Both the position numbers and the translations under genes were made by a program. 32,585 nucleotides of DNA. Source: Mucilaginibacter flavidus (GTDB lineage: Bacteria; Bacteroidota; Bacteroidia; Sphingobacteriales; Sphingobacteriaceae). A model generated the notes under the pieces. That model searched no databases. It was not told the origin of the DNA and saw nothing but the letters and a program-made list of their open reading frames with translations. Below, piece after piece: positions 31,695 to 32,585 of the stretch (positions within the stretch are counted from its first letter, which is position 1; each line of letters opens with the position of its first letter). The stretch is taken from contig NZ_JAMXOE010000040.1 in NCBI RefSeq assembly GCF_024055575.1, positions 1-32,585 on the forward strand, written 5' to 3'.

Positions 31695-32469
31695 ATGGAT
31701 TTAGTTAATACTTTGTGGAATTTTTGTCATACCCTTCGTCATGAAGGTGTTGATTATAGCGATTATATAGAAGAACTTACATATTTATTGTTTCTTAAAA
31801 TTGCTGAAGAACGTGGTATAGAAATCCCGACTGGATGCACCTGGAACGATTTAACAGAATTGAACCAAGACGATTTACTTAATGGGTATAATTCTATATT
31901 GCTTAACTTAAGTACTCAACCAAATATCCTTGGTGATATTTTTCGTCAGCCTATCGCAAAAATAAGAAGCTCAAATGCCTTAAAAAAACTTCTTAAACAC
32001 ATTGATGATATTAATTGGTCGGAAATTAATGAAGACGTCATGGGGTCTACATTTGAGGGTCTATTAGAAAAAGCAGCAAGTGAAAGTAAAAAAGGGGCTG
32101 GACAATATTTCACCCCCAGGCCATTAATTGAGTCTATAGTTTCTGTTATGAAACCCGATCCCTTCGAAAAGTCAGATTTCAATATTTCAGACGTTGCATG
32201 TGGGACCTCCGGATTCATAATTTCAAGCTTCGAATGGTTTAAATCAAGCCATGATATAAAGTCCCTTTCCGATTCAAAAAAGAACAAATTATTTGAAAAG
32301 ACTTATTTTGGACAGGAATTAGTTGTTAGGCCAAGACGTATGGCCCAAATGAATCTATATTTACATGGAATCAATCCCGCAAATATTAAATAGGGCGATA
32401 CCATATATGAAGAATTAGATGAGCGCAAATTTTCGTGTATTTTAACAAATCCCCCTTTTGGTAATAGAG
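31695..32469 (+). pseudogene. hsdM: Type I restriction-modification methyltransferase subunit, broken (hsdM)
   Basis: The N-terminal part is a clear HsdM: HEGVDYSDYIEELTYLLFLKIAEERG, GSTFEGLLEKAASESKKGAGQYFTPRPLI (the classic HsdM signature), and the SAM-binding loop DVACGTSGF where DPACGTGGF is usual. At 32391 the frame meets TAG after NPANIK. Directly after the stop the same frame continues as GDTIYEELDERKFSCILTNPPFGNR, which carries the catalytic NPPF motif. The stop therefore interrupts the gene by a point change. About 78 bases further on, after FGNR, homology ends where a repeated insertion-sequence terminus begins. The truncated 232-residue product lacks NPPF and would not methylate. 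No hsdS or hsdR is seen in the window. Confidence 0.88.
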
Positions 32470-32585
32470 TGGATATTCCGCTGATATTGACCACCTGATT
32501 CCGGGATAGGTTGACACCCGATTCCGCTGCAAATTGACCACCCCATTCCGGGCAAATTGACCAGGGTATTCCGGGCCAAACTGAC
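32470..32585. mobile_element. End of an IS21-type insertion sequence (right side cut by the window)
   Basis: From about 32470 the sequence is made of iterated units of 23-24 bases with the pattern ATTCCG(n6)TTGACC. ATTCCG starts at 32475, 32498, 32521, 32545 and 32568, and TTGAC-type boxes start at 32487, 32511, 32534, 32557 and 32581 (the last as CTGAC). Multiple terminal repeats of this type are characteristic of IS21-family elements, where IstA binds. The family call is from memory of such ends in Bacteroidota. No transposase is visible because the window ends. The junction lies right after the FGNR codons of hsdM. Confidence 0.6.

Larger units (their letters stand above)
30023..32585 (+). 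mobile_element. Probable start of a tRNA-linked integrative element (CTnDOT-type integrase, broken hsdM)
   Basis: A tyrosine recombinase reads away from a tRNA-Met gene. It is followed by a type I methyltransferase gene interrupted by an insertion sequence. This is the usual layout at one end of an integrative element or genomic island that uses a tRNA 3' end as attachment site. The second attachment copy would lie outside the window, so the boundary and length cannot be confirmed here. The exact crossover bases are unknown. Confidence 0.4.

Overview
The window looks like a piece of a Bacteroidota chromosome, most likely a Sphingobacteriaceae-type organism (Mucilaginibacter or Pedobacter relatives). 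The signs are a type IX secretion C-terminal sorting domain, TAnnTTTG-type -7 promoter boxes, weak Shine-Dalgarno sequences, a DUF2911 protein, a TPR-sensor histidine kinase paired with a LuxR-type regulator, and an integrase of the CTnDOT type. The genus is inferred from style, not from a search.

Bases 1-4850 are ordinary chromosome on the + strand: the 3' end of an NHL/Ig-like secreted protein with a T9SS type B sorting domain, a two-gene two-component system (2-TPR sensor kinase and NarL/LuxR regulator), and an exported DUF2911 protein. Bases 4850-9140 hold mostly small minus-strand genes: a degenerate ABC-ATPase-like protein, PhnA/YjdM, two small lipoproteins and a DUF1493 acyl-carrier-like protein. 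They are separated by several families of short intergenic repeats. A 63-base direct repeat (87% identical by eye) brackets two of these genes. A + strand NlpC/P60 lipoprotein follows, then about 690 bases without a gene that hold a nested palindromic element.

Bases 10404-28777 are the most unusual part: six + strand genes with gaps of 5-50 bases, so probably one transcript of about 18 kb. They encode a 1214-residue beta-rich protein, a DNase I-like (EEP fold) protein with an altered last catalytic motif, a 3270-residue giant with a long beta-repeat N-terminal region and about six dispersed LysM-like modules, a proline-poor collagen-like protein ending in a six-motif Kelch propeller, a glycosyltransferase-methyltransferase fusion, and a 113-residue beta-rich protein. 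None of the six has a recognisable Sec signal, lipobox or T9SS tail, although LysM, collagen and Kelch modules usually act at surfaces. I infer a coordinated assembly (a filament, particle or envelope-bound structure) that is decorated by the last enzyme. Its function and export route are unknown to me.

After a small zinc-ribbon membrane protein and a HAD phosphatase (both minus strand), a tRNA-Met(CAT) gene with a perfect 15-bp terminator is followed by a CTnDOT-type tyrosine recombinase and a type I methyltransferase gene (hsdM). This has the layout of an integrative element at a tRNA. The hsdM gene is dead twice over: an in-frame TAG lies before its NPPF catalytic motif, and the reading frame then runs into the iterated end of what looks like an IS21-type insertion sequence that leaves the window.
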